NCBI GenBank assembly: GCA_013398055.1
Contig: VZRS01004061.1
Location: 1 to 64,000 of the forward strand
Source: Ifrita kowaldi
Lineage: Eukaryota; Chordata; Aves; Passeriformes; Cinclosomatidae
Length of the DNA: 64,000 nucleotides
Direction of reading: 5' to 3'
Below are positions 1 through 10,392 of the stretch, piece after piece. A program made the position numbers and the translations under genes. The first letter of the stretch is position 1; every line of letters starts with the position of its first letter. Below the pieces are notes generated by a model. It was not told the DNA's origin. It worked only from the letters and a program-made list of their open reading frames with translations, and did not search any database.

Positions 1-1228
1 AGTTGCCTCATTCCTGACAGTGTGAATGCCACGATCACAGTTCTGGATATGTAGAAGTGTTACAGAATAACATAAAATTTAATGGAGGGTGAGAGCCTCA
101 GTCCAATACTGCCAGAGGAGCGTCCTTCTGATGGCACCCTGAGCTGAGGTCTGCTGAGATACACGTGACAGCTCCTGAGGTAACTACAAACAGGGATTTT
201 ATATAGTCCCTGCAGGAGGATTCTGTATTCCTTCTGAGCTTGTTTTGTGCTGTCAAGAGACTCCATGAGGGAAGAAATAACGCCCCTGGTGCTGTGTTGC
301 CGAATCATGTTCAGCTCTGACACGAGAAAGCCATGAGGAGAGGAAGTCTCAGGTGCTGGGGTCCAGGGATATGGAGAGGGTGACTGGGAAGGATATCCTA
401 CACAACCCAGGGAGATGCAGCAGGCCCAGACAAAGATTAGGTTTGATTTGGGAGGGGGTATTGTTATCCAGTGAAAAGGGCATTAGACATTGCCAGGAGG
501 TCTGGATTACACATCCTCTGTGTTGCTGCCAAGTGCTGCTGCTGTCCTGCTGTGTATTTCCTTGGGTCATCCCTCACACTTCTGTTTCCCATCCCAAAGT
601 CTGACAATCTGATCTGGCTCTTAAGGCTCTCCTGATGCACTGATTCCAGAGCAGTCCTGACCCCCACCTGTGCTTCCACAGCAAACAAGGGTGATTCATG
701 CCCTTCTGAAGGTTTGAATTCACCTGTGGTAAATGTGGACATTTGCAATACCTTTTTTGCTGTCTTTAATCAATTTCTTGCAGGAATAGAAGGGTTTATC
801 AAATAAATAGACTGAGAGCAAAACAGAAAAAATAATTAATTTTCTAGTTTTTTTTGCTCATGGTGGAATTCACAGCCATCAGAGAAATAAGCACAATAAC
901 AATAGTAGATTTTTTTTTTAAAGATTTTGAAGCTTTTAAGTAATTTTGCTGACACTATGTAGTAAGGAAAATGTCACTGATTCAGGAATTCCTTTAAAGG
1001 TCTTAAGCAATTAATAAGTTGAGCTGAACTGATGAGTCTGTTACACTCATAATATTGTTCATGGATACAGAGGAAGCATACCTTATATAAGTAAATCCAA
1101 AATTTGTTAGTATAATGGGAAATGTATCAATCTAATTATAGAATTGTTATAAGTCTATATCTAATTGTTACTGAAATACAATAATAATTCTTTTAGACAA
1201 AATCTCAATTATAGTAATATGGTCAGTC
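1..1228. other. Intergenic DNA, no gene recognised
   Basis: Only short open frames overlapping on both strands. Moderately AT-rich from about 740 onward. I see no repeat family I can name. Confidence 0.6.
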
Positions 1229-1510
1229 CCTTTTCTCAGGCAACCAGCAACAGGACAAGAGGACACAGTCTAAAGCTGTGCCAGAGGAGGTTTAGGTTGG
1301 ACATTAGGAATTTCTTCACAGAAAAGGTGATTGTACATTGGAATGGGCTGCCCAGGGAGGTGGTGGAGTCACCATCCCTGGAGGTGTTTAAGAAAAGACT
1401 GAATGTTGCTCTTAGTGCCATGGTCTGGTTGACAAGGTGGTGTTGGGTCATAGGTTGGATTTGATGATCTCAAAGACCTTTTCCAACATAATCAGTTCTG
1501 TGATTCTGTA
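1229..1510 (+). mobile_element. CR1 LINE, 5'-truncated 3' end
   Basis: It begins at the typical ttttctcagg...ggacaagagg block and ends with the CR1 terminus ctgtgattctgta. The remnant frame reads NRTRGHSLKLCQRRFRLDIR and NGLPREVVESPSLEVFKKRL, the C-terminus of the CR1 ORF2 polyprotein. It is too short to be active. Confidence 0.95.
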
Positions 1511-2454
1511 ATACAACTGAAATCATAACACACACAGTTCTTAATATCCTTTTTCTCAGGGTAATGGTCACCCTTGCACTGCACTTTTGAGTCCTGAAGT
1601 CAGCAGCTTTGGGCTGCTGGAGAGGGTGAGACAGTAAGTCATCAGCCTCTGAAGTCCCTCTGTGGGAGAGAGATGCAATTGGTTTCTTCTTCCTCCCTCT
1701 AGGATCCACCTGAGGTACTTTTGTTAGTTTGCTAACATACTTGCACACTTTTCTTTTTCTTCTTCGGTCTACACTGTCACATTACATCAGAATTTAATAT
1801 ATATGATGCCTTCTACATAGGTGAGTTACTGTTTCTTTGTTCTGCTTTCCCTAAGTCAGCTTAGTGCAGCTCTACACTTTATCATCCCACATCAGTCTTT
1901 CCCTGTGTCTCTGCTTCTCAGGGCCTCTGTTATTGTATCAGACCTGTGTTTCTCTCCATCATTGTATTAGGGTTGTAAATATTTTATTCTACAGGAGACA
2001 ACTGCTTATTACTACTACCAATATAAATCTGAGATTATACCATGCAATGATAAACAAATAAAATACCTGTAGATAATGGGTTAGAAAAATTGCTGCTACA
2101 GCCAAACTGAGTAAAACAAAGCTGCACGCAGATGAAGGAGAGAGCAACCTGGCAAGGCTCGGTCCCAAGGCTGTGCAAACTCACTGCAAAAGCGATGGCC
2201 TGTCTGTAGCAACGACGTGGCCACATGAGTTACATGGTTGCCAAAGCCCTGAAGTCTTCCTCTCACAGGTAGTAATGCTGTCCATCTGACTGCAGCAAGC
2301 AGCGCCTCTTATGCAGTTGTTTAGGTCAGAAGGCATCTCTGGACATCATCTGGTCCAATGCCCAGCTCAAAGCAGGGCCAGCTTCAGTGGCCTTCAAAAG
2401 ACAACAATGGCTCTGCTCTTCAGGGCTGTTCTTAACAGTGGCTTTTCTCACCAA
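1511..2454. other. Host flank between the CR1 and the solo LTR
   Basis: About 0.94 kb without a recognisable gene. It is repeated without visible difference at 3483-4426, offset 1972. Confidence 0.7.
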
Positions 2455-2741
2455 CTAAAATGTTCCGGAGCTTGCAGTCTTCTGAGTCTTGGATTATGAT
2501 TTCTCAGAGCAGAGCTCCAGCAGCACACAGCAACCAGGAACAACCACCCCAAGCTTGGCTCCTCCCAGGGCTACATTTATAGGGCTTGTGCCCACCCTGC
2601 AGCTACAGCTGTTTGTAGGAGGTTAATGAGCACTTCAGGTTGAGGTAGTCCCAATTGGATTCAGGTGTAGAATCCTAGTCTTGAGTGAGAGTTTGGCTAG
2701 TGCACACCATCAGGATTTAAATACCTATTGCTACACTAAAA
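2455..2741 (-). mobile_element. Solo LTR, 275 bp, with 6-bp target site duplication CTAAAA
   Basis: The LTR body is 2461-2735. On the minus strand it starts TGTAGCAATAGG and ends CTCCGGAACA (TG...CA termini). CTAAAA stands immediately outside both ends, at 2455-2460 and 2736-2741. A TATA box (TATAAAT on the minus strand, plus 2575-2581) lies 155 nt into the LTR. The 6-bp duplication points to a class II (ERVK-like) element. No internal sequence adjoins either side, so this copy is a solo LTR. Confidence 0.9.
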
Positions 2742-2750
2742 TCCAAGGTG

Positions 2751-3201
2751 TGATACTGTTGTGGTTTAACCCCACAGCTAGCAGCTAAGCACCACACAGT
2801 CACTCACATCCATCTCCCCTTCCCTGGCCAGATGGGGGAAGAAATAGGAAGGGTGAAAGTGAGAAAACTTGTGGGTTGATACAGAAACAGTGTAATAATT
2901 AAATACATATTTTATATATAATATATAAAAATTATATAATATATAATAATATGTAATATACAATACATTATATATGTTACATATATAATAATAATTAAAA
3001 TTAAAAGAATTGTAATAATAATTAATAATAACAACAACAATGTTAATAAGTGGGGATGCAGCAGGGCAGAGTGGAAGGATAACAAAGAGACAGAAAAATA
3101 AAGCCCAAGAAGGACAAGAGATAAAAATTGAAACAATTCCTCGCTTCCAAACAAATGATGCCCAGCCAGTCCTCAAAGGGCAGTCCCCCCATCTACTTTA
3201 T
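2751..3201 (+). mobile_element. LTR of a second ERV family, left portion (ends at an assembly N)
   Basis: It starts TGATACTGTTGTGGTTTAAC, a widespread passerine LTR start as I recall it, and includes a TA-rich stretch at about 2900-3045. It is preceded by GGTG (2747-2750). It stops at the N at 3202. Its last 256 bases (2946-3201) are repeated at 4922-5177. Confidence 0.8.
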
Positions 3202-3202
3202 N
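3202..3202. other. Assembly join (single N)
   Basis: The N separates the left portion of one LTR from a CR1 that repeats position 1231 onward. Confidence 0.95.
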
Positions 3203-3482
3203 TTTTCTCAGGCAACCAGCAACAGGACAAGAGGACACAGTCTAAAGCTGTGCCAGAGGAGGTTTAGGTTGGACATTAGGAATTTCTTCACAGAAAAGGT
3301 GATTGTACATTGGAATGGGCTGCCCAGGGAGGTGGTGGAGTCACCATCCCTGGAGGTGTTTAAGAAAAGACTGAATGTTGCTCTTAGTGCCATGGTCTGG
3401 TTGACAAGGTGGTGTTGGGTCATAGGTTGGATTTGATGATCTCAAAGACCTTTTCCAACATAATCAGTTCTGTGATTCTGTA
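3203..3482 (+). mobile_element. CR1 LINE 3' end, second copy (probably the same locus)
   Basis: It matches 1231-1510 at offset 1972 with no difference that I can see. It begins abruptly after the N. It is best read as a repeated assembly of one CR1 insertion, not a second insertion. Confidence 0.9.
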
Positions 3483-4426
3483 ATACAACTGAAATCATAA
3501 CACACACAGTTCTTAATATCCTTTTTCTCAGGGTAATGGTCACCCTTGCACTGCACTTTTGAGTCCTGAAGTCAGCAGCTTTGGGCTGCTGGAGAGGGTG
3601 AGACAGTAAGTCATCAGCCTCTGAAGTCCCTCTGTGGGAGAGAGATGCAATTGGTTTCTTCTTCCTCCCTCTAGGATCCACCTGAGGTACTTTTGTTAGT
3701 TTGCTAACATACTTGCACACTTTTCTTTTTCTTCTTCGGTCTACACTGTCACATTACATCAGAATTTAATATATATGATGCCTTCTACATAGGTGAGTTA
3801 CTGTTTCTTTGTTCTGCTTTCCCTAAGTCAGCTTAGTGCAGCTCTACACTTTATCATCCCACATCAGTCTTTCCCTGTGTCTCTGCTTCTCAGGGCCTCT
3901 GTTATTGTATCAGACCTGTGTTTCTCTCCATCATTGTATTAGGGTTGTAAATATTTTATTCTACAGGAGACAACTGCTTATTACTACTACCAATATAAAT
4001 CTGAGATTATACCATGCAATGATAAACAAATAAAATACCTGTAGATAATGGGTTAGAAAAATTGCTGCTACAGCCAAACTGAGTAAAACAAAGCTGCACG
4101 CAGATGAAGGAGAGAGCAACCTGGCAAGGCTCGGTCCCAAGGCTGTGCAAACTCACTGCAAAAGCGATGGCCTGTCTGTAGCAACGACGTGGCCACATGA
4201 GTTACATGGTTGCCAAAGCCCTGAAGTCTTCCTCTCACAGGTAGTAATGCTGTCCATCTGACTGCAGCAAGCAGCGCCTCTTATGCAGTTGTTTAGGTCA
4301 GAAGGCATCTCTGGACATCATCTGGTCCAATGCCCAGCTCAAAGCAGGGCCAGCTTCAGTGGCCTTCAAAAGACAACAATGGCTCTGCTCTTCAGGGCTG
4401 TTCTTAACAGTGGCTTTTCTCACCAA
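3483..4426. other. Second copy of the host flank
   Basis: It repeats 1511-2454. It contains no gene. Confidence 0.7.
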
Positions 4427-4432
4427 CTAAAA

Positions 4433-4707
4433 TGTTCCGGAGCTTGCAGTCTTCTGAGTCTTGGATTATGATTTCTCAGAGCAGAGCTCCAGCAGCACAC
4501 AGCAACCAGGAACAACCACCCCAAGCTTGGCTCCTCCCAGGGCTACATTTATAGGGCTTGTGCCCACCCTGCAGCTACAGCTGTTTGTAGGAGGTTAATG
4601 AGCACTTTAGGTTGAGGTAGTCCCAATTGGATTCAGGTGTAGAATCCTAGTCTTGAGTGAGAGTTTGGCTAGTGCACACCATCAGGATTTAAATACATAT
4701 TGCTACA
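4433..4707 (-). mobile_element. 3' LTR of a provirus, same family and same locus as 2461-2735
   Basis: 275 bp, with CTAAAA just outside its 3' end at 4427-4432. Two substitutions separate it from 2461-2735. At both sites it carries the base found in the third family copy at 17973-18247. On the 5' side it is joined to a polypurine tract, not to CTAAAA, so this is a 3' LTR of a longer element. Confidence 0.85.
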
Positions 4708-4920
4708 ATTCCCCCTTTTTCTTTTTGCGCTAGCCAAACTATATTTAATATACTTTTTAAAATCTTCTTTTAACTATATTTTAATAAATAACAATTCCTT
4801 AAATATAGCCTGTTCTTTGTTAACAGACTCTTTTCCCTCCAGCCCCTGGTCTCCACCTCTTCTAGTGATATTCAGGAGCTCTTTTTCTGAGAGCCTCTTC
4901 TCAGCCCCCCGAGCTCCGAG
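4708..4920 (-). mobile_element. ERV internal sequence with polypurine tract (213 bp)
   Basis: On the minus strand an 18-nt purine run (4726 to 4709: five A, G, five A, five G, two A) and one T stand directly before the LTR start TGTAGC. This is the standard place for the plus-strand primer in reverse transcription. Upstream, 4774-4920 is an open frame of about 48 codons ending in TAG. It could be the end of the last retroviral gene, but I cannot assign it. The sequence is cut at the N at 4921. Confidence 0.75.
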
Positions 4921-4921
4921 N
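4921..4921. other. Assembly join (single N)
   Basis: The N separates proviral internal sequence from the middle of an unrelated LTR. Confidence 0.95.
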
Positions 4922-5429
4922 ATAATATGTAATATACAACACATTATATATGTTACATATATAATAATAATTAAAATTAAAAGAATTGTAATAATAATTA
5001 ATAATAACAACAACAATGTTAATAAGTGGGGATGCAGCAGGGCAGAGTGGAAGGATAACAAAGAGACAGAAAAATAAAGCCCAAGAAGGACAAGAGATAA
5101 AAATTGAAACAATTCCTCGCTTCCAAACAAATGATGCCCAGCCAGTCCTCAAAGGGCAGTCCCCCCATCTACTTTATTGTTGAGCATGATGCTGTATGGT
5201 ATGGAATATCCCTTTGGTCAGCTGTATCCCCTCCCAACTTCTTTTGCTCTCCCAGCCTACTCACTTGTGGGGTGGTGTGAGAGCAGAAAAAGCCTTGGCT
5301 CTGTGTAAGCACTGCTCAGCAGGAACTAAAACATCCCTGTTATCAGCACTTCTCAGCACAAATCCAAAACACAGCCCCATACCAGCTACTGTGAAGAAAA
5401 GTAATTCTATCCCAGCCAAAACCAGCACA
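4922..5429 (+). mobile_element. LTR of a second ERV family, right portion
   Basis: 4922-5177 repeats 2946-3201 with one visible difference (T at 2964, C at 4940). The rest continues to the LTR end, aaaaccagcaca at 5429, followed by GGTG (5430-5433). That matches the GGTG before the left end at 2747-2750. Joined without the inserted contig, the LTR would be about 703 bp with a 4-bp target duplication. Confidence 0.8.
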
Positions 5430-5433
5430 GGTG

Positions 5434-6361
5434 CCATAAGGTAAAGAAGCCAGAGTCGATCGGCTTAATTTTCTGTATGAAATAAAATAAACCCCTCAAG
5501 CATCCCCAAACTAGCACTCTCTAAACCAGGTCCTACTGAATAGTCATGACTTTAAAATAATCTGAATTTTCAGAAGTTGAAAAAATGTCAACTTTTTAAA
5601 TCAACTTTCGTTATGCTATATTGTTGGTCTAACGTTATTTTAGTTGAGCAAGATGGAGAAATAGGAGCCTGGGCAAGGTATTGCTGGCACGTCTTTCTAA
5701 CTCAAGTTCATCCAGCAAGCTTGCCAATCAATTAAGAGGCCTTATCTCTGACGACACTGCACCTATTCCTGTGCAGAGCAGGAATTCCTTGTGTCATGGG
5801 GGTTTCCCAGAGGCTGGAGTGTGTCTGCTTGGGTGGAGAGTGGAGCCCAGCAGCCTAGGGGAGAGCAGGGTGGGGGAAGTGAAAAAGGAAGAGGATACTG
5901 ACCTTTTGGTCCCTGGGGCGCTTGCTGAGCTGGGAAAAAATCTGCCAGTGAAAGGTGCTGTATGTCCAGGATCACCAAAAGCAGCTGTATTTATATGCTT
6001 ATCTTAGAAGTACATGTTTTAAAGGAATTTATTCAATCTGTCAATCTACTCAGATGGAAATAATCAGCAGGGATAGTGGTGTTTTATTTAAACAGTCTCT
6101 GAGGTTATATTTCATGGGGATTTATATGCTTAAATAAGTCATAGAGGGGTTATTTGAATGAACCAACCAGTGGCTTGATGGCAGAGCTGAGAAAGAGCAG
6201 AGGCATCCTGCAACCCTGCATATCGAGCTGACCCTAGGCCAGTGTGCCCTTCTCAGTGTCCCAAGGAGAGTACTCTGTATTTCGAAAAGGAAAGCGAGTT
6301 CAATGTGGCAAAACTAAGATAAAGTTCAAAGGCTGTGAGTTGTAGTGGAGCAAATACTGTT
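5434..6361. other. Intergenic DNA, no gene recognised
   Basis: Only short overlapping frames on both strands. No feature that I can name. Confidence 0.6.
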
Positions 6362-6698
6362 TAGAAATATGTAAAGGGAGGGTGCCAAGAGGATGGAGCC
6401 AGGCTTTTCTCAGTGGTGCCCAGCAATAGGACAAGAGGCAATGGGCAGGAACTGATGCACAGGACGGCCCACCTGAATGTGAGGAAGAACTTCTTTACTA
6501 TGGGGGTGACCGAGCACTGGAACAGATTGCCCAGAGAGGCTGTGGGGTCTCCCTCTCTGGGGATATTCAAGAACCATCTGGACACAATCCTGTGCCTTGT
6601 ACTCTGGGATGACCCTGCTTGAGCAGGAAGATTGGACCAGATGACCCACTGTGGTCCCTTCCAACCTGACCCATTCTGTGATTCTATGGTTCTGTGAA
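6362..6698 (+). mobile_element. CR1 LINE, 5'-truncated 3' end
   Basis: It begins near gtaaagggagggtgccaaga and ends ctgtgattctatggttctgtga. The frame fragment NRTRGNGQELMHRTAHLNVR then WNRLPREAVGSPSLGIFKNH is CR1 ORF2. It belongs to a different CR1 subfamily from the 1229 copy, to judge from the 3' end. Confidence 0.93.
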
Positions 6699-9600
6699 AT
6701 TAATTTATAAGCAGTAATAGCAATTAATCAGGGAAAGGATTTAGATGCCATGAGCTCTTCGTCTCTCATTTCTAAGTAAAGTTCCCTGCTAAAAACATAT
6801 AAACATTTGGAAAAGAAGTCATTCAGGCAAGGCTTTGACCCATATTGTTTACAATGTAAAATGAAAACTTTCCTGATAAACAGTCTATAAACTGACCTAT
6901 ACATTTCCCTCTAGTGGCAAAGTGACGTAGTCACTATTTGATCTCAAGTTAGTAATTAATCTGATGTTGTTTTGACTTGTGGCAGTTTTTCTTGTAATGT
7001 ATCCCCATAATTGCAATTACCATGTTCTGGATTACTATTTGTAATATTCCAGGAAGTGAAATTACTCCATTTCTCATTCCTTTTTTTTTAATGTAAAACA
7101 TCAACCTTATTCACTTCTTGTCCCTAATGAAGTTCTTAAATTTTCCTATTTCAGACTTCCTGTAAGAAAAAACAGCAATGAATAAATGTTAGCTATCAGC
7201 TTTATGAATCTCAGCCTAAATCAAGTAAATGTGTAGACTAAGTCCTGATTGATTTATGGTAATGGAGAAATTTTTCATAACTCCAAATAAATCTGATCTT
7301 TCTTCTTAACACAATTCTTTGTTGTTGTATCCTTAAATGACCTGCTGGTAAATAATTCTATGTATAGCCAAGTTCTTAGTAAGTAAGATATTAGCCATAG
7401 ACATGTTTCTCAGCTTTGGTCCTTAGCCAGTTTGCTCTCAATTGTCCAGTACCCCACACTAGAGATGACTGACCAAAATGTAGATAATAGACCAGACATG
7501 GTCTTAATGTTGCACCATGCAGTCATGTGCTGCCTTTAAAAATCTGAGATTTTTGTTGAAAATGATGTGGATATTCTAATATTTCCCCCCAAAGTCTTAT
7601 CATTCCAATACGTTTTTTGCTGAGGCAAATACACTGATGCATCTTCTAAATACTTTCCTCACTTTTGACTGGTCCAGAATACAACTAAGTGATTAGAGTT
7701 ACTTGTGGTTGTACTGCTGGATTGTGTGGATATGGGCTGAACAAGTGTGGACTGAATTGAAGGGTAGCAAGAGTATGTGATGAGATTCAAACTAGGAAAA
7801 CTGTGAGTTCATTTGACTGGGTTAGGCCCAAGATAGAGAGGGGTCAATTGATGGATGCTGACGGAGGGGAATTGTTGGTGTATAGAAAGATGCAGCTGGG
7901 CAATGTTAGCTCAGTGGGAGGGAGCTGTGGGCCTCGTCCCTTCCAGGCTTGGGTCCAGATTTGTGAAGACTGTTCTGTTTTATCCCCACCATTTATTCTA
8001 CACATATTTCTGAAAGCCTTTCCTTTATCACTGGAAGTGGTGATATATATCACACATTTGACTTGCAAAGTAATCATCCCCTTCTTTATGCCTGCCTTGC
8101 AGGGCTCCTCCAAGAACAAGCTCAGCCATATCTGCTGATGATCTATTTGAGGAAAACCTTTCCCAGTCCCACCCTTCTGGGTGTTGATAGGGCAGCAAAT
8201 TAAAAATTCAAAGCCTCTGGCATAGGGGTGGCTGTTTCAGATACAGCAGAAACTGAAGATACCTCCTCCTATCTTTCTTTGATGTTAATCAGTTTTCAAG
8301 ACATTGGCAGGTTCCAGCACTCTGTCTAAACGAATGATGTGATTTCTACAAGTAGGCTTGAAGCCTCTGGCAAACCAGTCCTGTTTGTTTCCTCAGTCCT
8401 TATGAGCTCTGTTATTGCTATTCCTTATTGAAATTCAAGGCCTTTGGAAATTCGGTTGATGTCAGACCCAGACTCAGAACTCTGAAGCTCTCCCTTCCTG
8501 GACACCTCTTGGGGCAGGGACCAGAGCGTAACTCCTGTGCTAGAGCTGGCTTGCCTGAACACCACTGGCAGCAGCCAAGTGACCAGGAACATTTTCTGGA
8601 GGGTCACCTTGTCCTTGGCTAAGCCATAAAATCTCTGTAGGAGATTATTCAACAAAATGTGACTGTAGTTGAAACACCAAGAACAGACATGACTAGTGGG
8701 CCAAGAATCTCTCACTTTTCTCCCTTTTCTTCTCTCACAAAATGCTCATGCTTTACACAGAAGTCCTAAAGCCACTTGAATCCACTCTCCATGTGAAAGA
8801 GCTTCTCACTTCATACCTTGTCCAGTGCCACATAACTTTTTTCAGGCATATGATTTTATAAATTAACATTTATCAATCAATTCATCCTCTCTATTGCACA
8901 GTACTTTACCATGACCACAGACACAGAAATGAAGAAAATCCTGTCTAATTCATACTTGCTCAGAGACCCCACCTGCTCTTCAGTGACTCCCTCTATGCAG
9001 CTTTTTTTTTTCATATGTGCTGTCAGTTTTATGCCCAAGGTAGTGGGAGAGTGCTAGCATTCCTCTCTCAGGGCACAGCCACAGGAATTCCCAGGGTGCT
9101 CATTGCTCAGAAATGGCAGGCATGGCAGAGGCTTACACATAAGACCAAGATGGAAATAAATGGAAAACTTAACATAGCTATAAATAGGCAGAGCTATTAT
9201 TTAAACTTCCACATATAGGAATTAGCTGCTTTAAGGAAGATCTTTGGTATGAAAATTCTCTAGAGAGGATAACTGGAGAGGCCCCAAATAATCCTATTTA
9301 TGTTTGCCAAGTGACAAAAGCCAGTAGTTTGCTGTTTAAAGGATATCAGAAAGGACCCCAAAAAATAACAAAACATCCTTTTGAAGTCTAATAAATATAA
9401 GGAGATAAATAATTTCAGATTATCAAAGATAGTATGGGCAACCCCATCTCTGTGGGGAGAGAACATTTTTCACAGTAGTCACTACTGAACCTAGCAGTAA
9501 GATCTAGTGATGTAAGACTGAAGCTAGAAAAATTGCTATTGGAAATGAGGTACAAAATTTTAATTGTGAAATTGATTAAAAACTGGAGGACCTCATTGTG

Positions 9601-10380
9601 GGTTGAGACGGATTCTTCAGCACCTGAAGTCTTTATATCAAGACTGAATGTCTCAGAAACCATTTTGTTATTTCCTCTTGAGATTACTGGATCTTGTACA
9701 GGGATCACTGCGAGAAATTCCATGTTCTGTATTTTGTCAAAGGTGTCAACACGGTCCCATTTGACCTTAACACCTGTGAAAAAAATCATAATAGAAGAAA
9801 AAGCTGTTCCATTTTCTGGGATAGGACAAAGATTGAGAAAGCAACCCCCTCCAAAACAAACAATGTAATTACAATGGCAGAAGAAGGCAGGTGAATAAAG
9901 CAAACTGGATCCACCAAATGAAAACATGATGATGCTGTACACTACCTTCCTTCACTGATCTCACCAGTCCAACGTTCACATAAATCAGGCAGGGGTGTGC
10001 CTGAGAGGCATTAGTTCACTGAAGACATCTGACCCAGGTCAGAGACCGCACGATAAACTGGAGCATGGCTCCAGGCACTCGCCTTGGGACTGAGTAGCAA
10101 CCTGCACAGATATGCCCTGCTGAAATGCATCCAGATGATCTGGTTCACCTGGTCAAAATGATCCCAGCTTCCCACCCCACCCTGTGTCCCACCTGGCTCA
10201 TCCATAAGCAAGGCTTACCATTCCTGCATGCTCCTGGCGGCATGGGGCTGAGGTAAGCTGGCGGAAGGCTGCTGGGCAGCTCTCTTACAGGCGCACGCTC
10301 CATTTCACGCACGGCAGCAAAGTACTCACACACGTGGCATTTTCAGAAATTCTGCTCCCTAAATCAACACGAAAATCCCC
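6699..10380. other. Intergenic DNA; one 175-codon open frame, otherwise nothing recognised
   Basis: AT-rich non-coding sequence. The minus-strand frame at 9415-9942 is long for AT-rich DNA, but it resembles nothing I know and overlaps a 111-codon frame on the other strand. Confidence 0.5.
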
Positions 10381-10392
10381 GCTGACGTCAGC
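10381..10392. promoter_or_regulatory. Full CRE palindrome
   Basis: GCTGACGTCAGC is a perfect 12-bp palindrome with the CREB/ATF core TGACGTCA at 10383-10390. It lies in a locally CpG-enriched stretch (about 10260-10520). Function is inferred from the motif only. Confidence 0.5.

Larger units (their letters stand above)
3203..4920. repeat. Contig between two Ns: alternative haplotype of 1231-2735 plus proviral sequence
   Basis: 3203-4707 repeats 1231-2735 at a constant offset of 1972. 4708-4920 is unique in the window. The piece is bounded by single Ns at 3202 and 4921. The outer pieces overlap each other directly (2946-3201 with 4922-5177, offset 1976). This contig therefore does not belong between them in a linear chromosome. 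Confidence 0.85.

Noticed and set aside
1165..1464. 99-codon frame with NGLPREVVESPSLEVF
   Set aside because: It is the C-terminal remnant of CR1 ORF2, not a host gene. The same applies to 3128-3436, 6413-6622 and parts of 44449-45030.
2778..3176. Open frames rich in Ile, Tyr and Asn at 2778-3176, and again at 4774-5152
   Set aside because: They are translations of the TA-rich part of an LTR. They are not a conserved gene.
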